64,000 nt of DNA, from contig NZ_NWVL01000021.1 of assembly GCF_002382885.1 (NCBI RefSeq), forward strand, positions 1-64,000. Reading direction: 5' to 3'. A model generated the notes under the pieces. The model saw only the letters and a list, made by a program, of their open reading frames with translations. It made no database searches and was not told where the DNA came from. The stretch's first letter is position 1, and the number at the start of each line of letters is the position of its first letter. Made by a program: the position numbers and the translations under genes. This document shows positions 60,230-64,000 of this stretch, one piece after another. This DNA is from Streptomyces sp. WZ.A104. Lineage in GTDB: Bacteria; Actinomycetota; Actinomycetes; Streptomycetales; Streptomycetaceae.

Positions 60230-60261
60230 CAAGGGGGCGCGGGGAGTAAGGGCACCGGCAG

Positions 60262-63200
60262 GTGTCGCAGTACACGCTGAGCGTCAGCATGCGCGCCGAC
60301 GCGACGCGGCTCGTGTCGGAGCTACGGCAGTCTTCGCGGGCGGTGCGCGGGTTCGGGCGGGATGTGGCCGCGCTGAACCGGCAGCTCGGGCGGCTTCCGG
60401 GCAGTGCCCGCGGGGCTGTGGGCGGGCTGCGGGACCTTGACCGGCAGGCGGCCCGGACCCGTTCCGGTCTTCGCCGGATGGGTGGTGACGGCCGCACGTC
60501 GATGCGGCACATCACCGACGGCACGCGGCAGGCGCGGCGGGAGATGCACCACCTGCAGCGGCTGGTCGTCGGCGGCGGCATCGTCGGCGGTCTGGCCGAG
60601 ATCGCCAAGGAAGGCAACGAGTACCAGCGGGCCATCCAGAAGTGGGGCGCGGTCACCGAGGCGTCCGGTGTGGAGATGGTGCAGGCCGCGGCGAAGGCGC
60701 GTGAGCTCGGCGCGGACCTGGAGATTCCCGGCACGTCGGCGGCGAAGGCTGCGGACGCGATGGTGGAGCTGGCCAAGGCCGGGCAGACCTCGACATCGTC
60801 CATTGCGAACGCTCGGGCAGCGATGCAGCTCGCCGCGGCCGACAACCTGAGCGCGGCAGATGCCGCGAAGTTCTTGGGCGACATCATGGACCAGTTCGGT
60901 CTGTCGTCGAACAACGCCGGCCGGGCTGCTGACGTGCTCGCCGCGTCCGCGAATGCCGCCTCCGGTGGGCTGATGGACATCTACTACGCGATGTCCTACA
61001 CGGGCCCGGTCGCCGCCCAGCTGGGCATCGACATCGAGGACACCTCGGCGGCTGTGGCGATGCTCGCCCGCTCGGGCATCCTCGGCTCGAAGGCAGGAAC
61101 GTCCCTGCGGGGCATGCTCACGAACTTGGCCAGGCCGACGAGGCGGATGCAGCAGGGCCTGAAGGACCTCGGGATCGAGGCGTGGGACGCGCAAGGCAAC
61201 TTCAAGGGCCTGCGCAACGTGATCGAGGGCTTCGAGGAAGCCCAGCACCGCATGTCTCAGAAGGACTTCCTCGGCGCGCTCGCCAACGTGGTGGGCAAGC
61301 CCGCACTGGCCGGTGCGGCCGCTCTCGCTCACCAGGGCACCGAGGCGTACGACCAGATGCACACGGCGATCGCGCGTACTGGTGCGGCTGGGGAGATCGC
61401 GGCCTCGCAGACGAAGGGCCTGGCGGGTGCGGTCACTCAGCTGAAGTCGCAGGCGAAGACGACGGGACAGGTGCTGTACACGTCGGCGGCGCCTGGCCTG
61501 GAGTGGTTTACGCGGCTGCTGACTTCGGGACTTGCTGGCGCTACTCCGGTGTTGTCGGGCACCTTGGACTACCTCCATGACCTGTACACGTTGGCGGGTC
61601 CGTCACTGTCGGCTGCTGCCCGCGGCGGTGTGGAGGAGCTGGTCGGCGCCTTCGGTGATCTGGGTGGCGAGCTGGGCGATATCGCTTTCGATGTGGCTGC
61701 TGCCGCCCTGAACGTGCTGGCCAACGCAGGCGATGCGCTAGTGGACGTTCTCCGCAACGCCTACCGGGCGGTGTCGCCGGTCACGGATGCGCTGGCGGGC
61801 CTCAACGAAGAGGCGGACGCCGGCGGCACGGCTCTCGACATCATCGTCACCGGCCTGAACCTGGCCTCCCAAGCAGCGAGCACGGTGTCCGGTGCGCTGG
61901 TGCCGGTCGGTGAGGCTGTGGCGTGGCTGGTGCGCGGCTTCTCAGAGCTTCCGGGGCCGGTACAGACCGCGATCGTCGCGATGCTGTTGGCCCGGCGCGT
62001 GGCTCCGGTCTTCGACCGGCTTGGGCGCACGGTGTCGGGTCCGGTCGTACACGCCTACCGGTCGCTGGGCGACCAGATGCGGGTGCAACAGCAGCTTGCC
62101 GCGGCACAAGGCCAGTCCATCGGCCGGGTCAGTGCCGCGATGGCTGTCCTTCAGACCCGTGTGCCGGTCATCGGGCAGATGACAGCCGCGTTCCGTAACG
62201 CCAACGGGCCCGTCACGGGTTTGACCCGCTCCATCGGTGTCGGTCTGGGCGGTGCAGCGCGCGGCCTGATGGGTGTGCTCGGCGGCCCGTGGGGTGTGGT
62301 CCTCGCAGGCGCCGGGCTGGGCCTGTCGATGCTCGCCGACCGCCAGCAGAAGGCAGCCCAGGCGGCGAAAGAGCACGAGGCACGGGTCAGCAATCTCACG
62401 CAGGCGCTGCGCGAGTCGAACGGAACGATCGATGACTCAGTACGAGCTGCTGCCGCGCAGCAGCTGATGGACACGAAGGTCTTCGACGGCAAGGAACGCC
62501 TTGTCGACGTGATGCGCAAGGCGGGCGTCTCTGTCCGGGAGGTCACCGACGCCTACGTGGGGCAGGACAGCAGCCTCAACGCCCTGCAGAAGCAGCTGGA
62601 GGCCACGGCCGAGGCGAACATGGAGTGGGACGGCAACCAGGGCGGCGCGTACAAGTACTACACCGACACCGGTCTCGCCGCCGCGCGGGCAGCGAAGGCT
62701 CTCGGCTCGGTCAAGGGCGAGATGTCGCAGGCGGTGCGGGATGCCAAGGATCTCGCTGATGCGACGGGTACGAGCGGCCAGGCCGCGCAGTCGGCTACGG
62801 GGCCGTTCGGGCAGTTCTCGGACGCGATGCGGCGCTTGTCGGATGAGACCGCTGACGCGGACAGCCGCGCCCGCGCTTTGCACGACGCGCTGAACGTTCT
62901 GGCAGGCGGCTCTATCGACCTGTCTGCCGCAGAAGCCCGGCTGAACCGGTCGGTGTCCAACGTCTCCGACACGTTGGAGAACGGCGTCGACAAGGCGAAC
63001 GGGTACGGCAAGACGCTGCTGAACATGGACGGCTCGCTGTCCACGGTCACCCGCAACGGGCAGAAGCTGTACGACCTGTTTCAAGGGCTGTCCACGAACG
63101 CCGCTGATGCCGCGCTGGCCGCCTACCAGTACGCCGAGGCGAACGGTAAGTCCGTGCCGGAGGCACTGGCGGCTGCACAGGCGCAGATGAAGACGGCGCG

Positions 63201-64000
63201 AGATTCCGCGATCGAGGCTGCGGATGGCTTCGGTATCGGCGCGGAGGCTGCGGCGAAACTCGCGGACGAAGCGGGCCTGGTGCCCGAGCAGGTGTCGATC
63301 CTTCTTCAGACGGTCGGCATGGACGAGTCCGTGGCAGAGCTGATCGCCGTTCAGCAGGCGCTGGAGGCCACACCGGACAAGCGGACCGTCACGATCGCGA
63401 CGTTGAGCAACGAAGCCCGGGAGGACCTGGAAAAGCTCGGTTTCAAGATCAAAGACCTCAAGGACCGGCGGGTGAAGGTGTCCGCCCCCACCGATCTGCC
63501 GCGTCAGGACCTTGATGCGCTGATCCAGAAGATCGCGCTGACGCCCGGCTCGAAGCATGTGAAGGTCACGGCGGCCACGCAGGCGACGGTGAACAGCCTT
63601 CAGGCGGTTAAGGAGAAGATCGCCGACGTCCCTGGCGGGAAGACGGTGAAGGTCAAGGCGCCGACAGCGGATGCCCGGCAGCAGCTCGAAAACCTCGGGT
63701 TCAAGATCGCCGAGGTTCCGGGGTCGAAGAACGTCTCGGTCACTGTCCCCACCGGGACCGCGAGGACGAACGTGCAGCGCATCCAGGACGTGATCAACGG
63801 CATCTACGGGCGCACCGTCGGTATTGGCGTGTCGCTCAGGGCCACTTCGTGGGACCGGGACGGCAACGGCGTGCCTGACGCCATCCAGGCAAGGGCCCGC
63901 GGTGCGGTCGTGGACTATTTCGCTGACGGAGGCGTACGGGAAAGCCACGTCGCAGAGATAGCGCCCGCAGGGAGCTGGAGGGTGTGGGCGGAGCCGGAGA
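60262..64000 (+). CDS. Tape measure protein, N-terminal part (runs off the window)
   Basis: Starts at GTG 60262 (MSQYTLSVSMRADATRLVSELR) and stays open to the right edge, over 1240 codons. The TP901-type core is visible: EYQRAIQKWGAVTEASGVEMVQ, LGADLEIPGTSAAKAADAMVELAKAG, then SAADAAKFLGDIMDQFGLSS. Hydrophobic segments lie near 61860-62000 and 62210-62340 (GVLGGPWGVVLAGAGLGLSM). Near the edge are four to five copies of a ~29-residue repeat (63400-63835). Tape measures set tail length and pass into the host membrane during DNA entry. The length supports a long-tailed siphovirus. Confidence 0.93.
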   Translation, partial: MSQYTLSVSMRADATRLVSELRQSSRAVRGFGRDVAALNRQLGRLPGSARGAVGGLRDLDRQAARTRSGLRRMGGDGRTSMRHITDGTRQARREMHHLQRLVVGGGIVGGLAEIAKEGNEYQRAIQKWGAVTEASGVEMVQAAAKARELGADLEIPGTSAAKAADAMVELAKAGQTSTSSIANARAAMQLAAADNLSAADAAKFLGDIMDQFGLSSNNAGRAADVLAASANAASGGLMDIYYAMSYTGPVAAQLGIDIEDTSAAVAMLARSGILGSKAGTSLRGMLTNLARPTRRMQQGLKDLGIEAWDAQGNFKGLRNVIEGFEEAQHRMSQKDFLGALANVVGKPALAGAAALAHQGTEAYDQMHTAIARTGAAGEIAASQTKGLAGAVTQLKSQAKTTGQVLYTSAAPGLEWFTRLLTSGLAGATPVLSGTLDYLHDLYTLAGPSLSAAARGGVEELVGAFGDLGGELGDIAFDVAAAALNVLANAGDALVDVLRNAYRAVSPVTDALAGLNEEADAGGTALDIIVTGLNLASQAASTVSGALVPVGEAVAWLVRGFSELPGPVQTAIVAMLLARRVAPVFDRLGRTVSGPVVHAYRSLGDQMRVQQQLAAAQGQSIGRVSAAMAVLQTRVPVIGQMTAAFRNANGPVTGLTRSIGVGLGGAARGLMGVLGGPWGVVLAGAGLGLSMLADRQQKAAQAAKEHEARVSNLTQALRESNGTIDDSVRAAAAQQLMDTKVFDGKERLVDVMRKAGVSVREVTDAYVGQDSSLNALQKQLEATAEANMEWDGNQGGAYKYYTDTGLAAARAAKALGSVKGEMSQAVRDAKDLADATGTSGQAAQSATGPFGQFSDAMRRLSDETADADSRARALHDALNVLAGGSIDLSAAEARLNRSVSNVSDTLENGVDKANGYGKTLLNMDGSLSTVTRNGQKLYDLFQGLSTNAADAALAAYQYAEANGKSVPEALAAAQAQMKTARDSAIEAADGFGIGAEAAAKLADEAGLVPEQVSILLQTVGMDESVAELIAVQQALEATPDKRTVTIATLSNEAREDLEKLGFKIKDLKDRRVKVSAPTDLPRQDLDALIQKIALTPGSKHVKVTAATQATVNSLQAVKEKIADVPGGKTVKVKAPTADARQQLENLGFKIAEVPGSKNVSVTVPTGTARTNVQRIQDVINGIYGRTVGIGVSLRATSWDRDGNGVPDAIQARARGAVVDYFADGGVRESHVAEIAPAGSWRVWAEPE

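Larger units (their letters stand above)
19508..64000. mobile_element. Prophage (siphovirus type), left part; runs off the window
   Basis: The element starts at the broken tRNA-Arg gene and contains an integrase, an excisionase-like protein, regulatory and cargo genes, and a late operon from small terminase to tape measure. Head genes are of the lambda D/E type, and the frameshifting tail chaperones and long tape measure indicate a long non-contractile tail. Missing from view are the rest of the tape measure, tail tip, lysis genes and attR. An 8-kb RHS block reads against the late operon, so the phage may be defective. Confidence 0.88.

Overview
This is a high-GC actinobacterial chromosome, almost certainly Streptomyces. 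Streptomyces-typical markers include the group-2 sigma factor HrdD (6721-7722, minus), a DUF6227 protein, many GTG and TTG starts, and GTGA/ATGA translational couplings. Two parts meet at about 19.5 kb: an ordinary chromosomal stretch on the left (1-19.5 kb) and the integrase-proximal part of a large prophage on the right (19.5-64 kb). The prophage runs off the right edge.

The chromosomal part holds the end of a SAF-domain (CpaB-like) gene, the mechanosensitive channel mscL, an S58/NylC-like self-processing hydrolase, a DUF6227 gene, and a DHA2 exporter divergent from a WYL regulator across a perfect 16-bp palindrome. Then come hrdD, a decayed GNAT acetyltransferase pseudogene, a questin-oxidase-like gene, and a LigB-type dioxygenase divergent from a MarR regulator. 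A TetR/DHA2-exporter pair, a secreted M6 metalloprotease, an AMP-dependent acyl-CoA ligase and an AgcS-type sodium/amino-acid symporter complete it.

The boundary is the 5' half of a tRNA-Arg(CCU) gene that breaks off inside the anticodon stem at about 19507. A tyrosine integrase and an excisionase-like protein follow. The prophage's left arm (21-38 kb) carries a serine recombinase without its catalytic domain, an MBL hydrolase, an XRE/MmyB-like regulator next to a FabG paralogue, a degenerate WhiB-like protein, a secreted I36-like protein, a ParB-domain protein and an alpha/beta hydrolase. It also holds an unrecognised four-gene cassette (small protein, kinase-fold protein, LDH/MDH-fold dehydrogenase, HPr-kinase-like protein) divergent from an XRE/TPR regulator. 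Two near-identical promoters (27.2 and 34.9 kb) head two rightward operons. A run of small genes then leads to a ParB-like protein and a ParB-methyltransferase fusion.

The late region (40.8-64 kb) is a siphovirus morphogenesis operon: TerS, TerL, portal, scaffold, lambda-D-like decoration protein, lambda-E-like major capsid protein, connectors, tail completion, tail tube, tail-assembly chaperones with a GGGAAAA -1 frameshift site, and the start of the tape measure.

The most striking feature is an 8-kb block at 50.76-58.69 kb, reading against the late operon between tail completion and tail tube. It encodes a 2096-residue secreted-type RHS/YD-repeat protein with a distinct 120-residue C-terminal tip, followed by two tiny two-helix membrane proteins that look like immunity proteins, with long perfect palindromes after the RHS gene and after the first small gene. 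The block appears to have separated the tail-tube gene from its original start. I read this as a polymorphic-toxin cassette inserted into, and probably crippling, a prophage tail operon.
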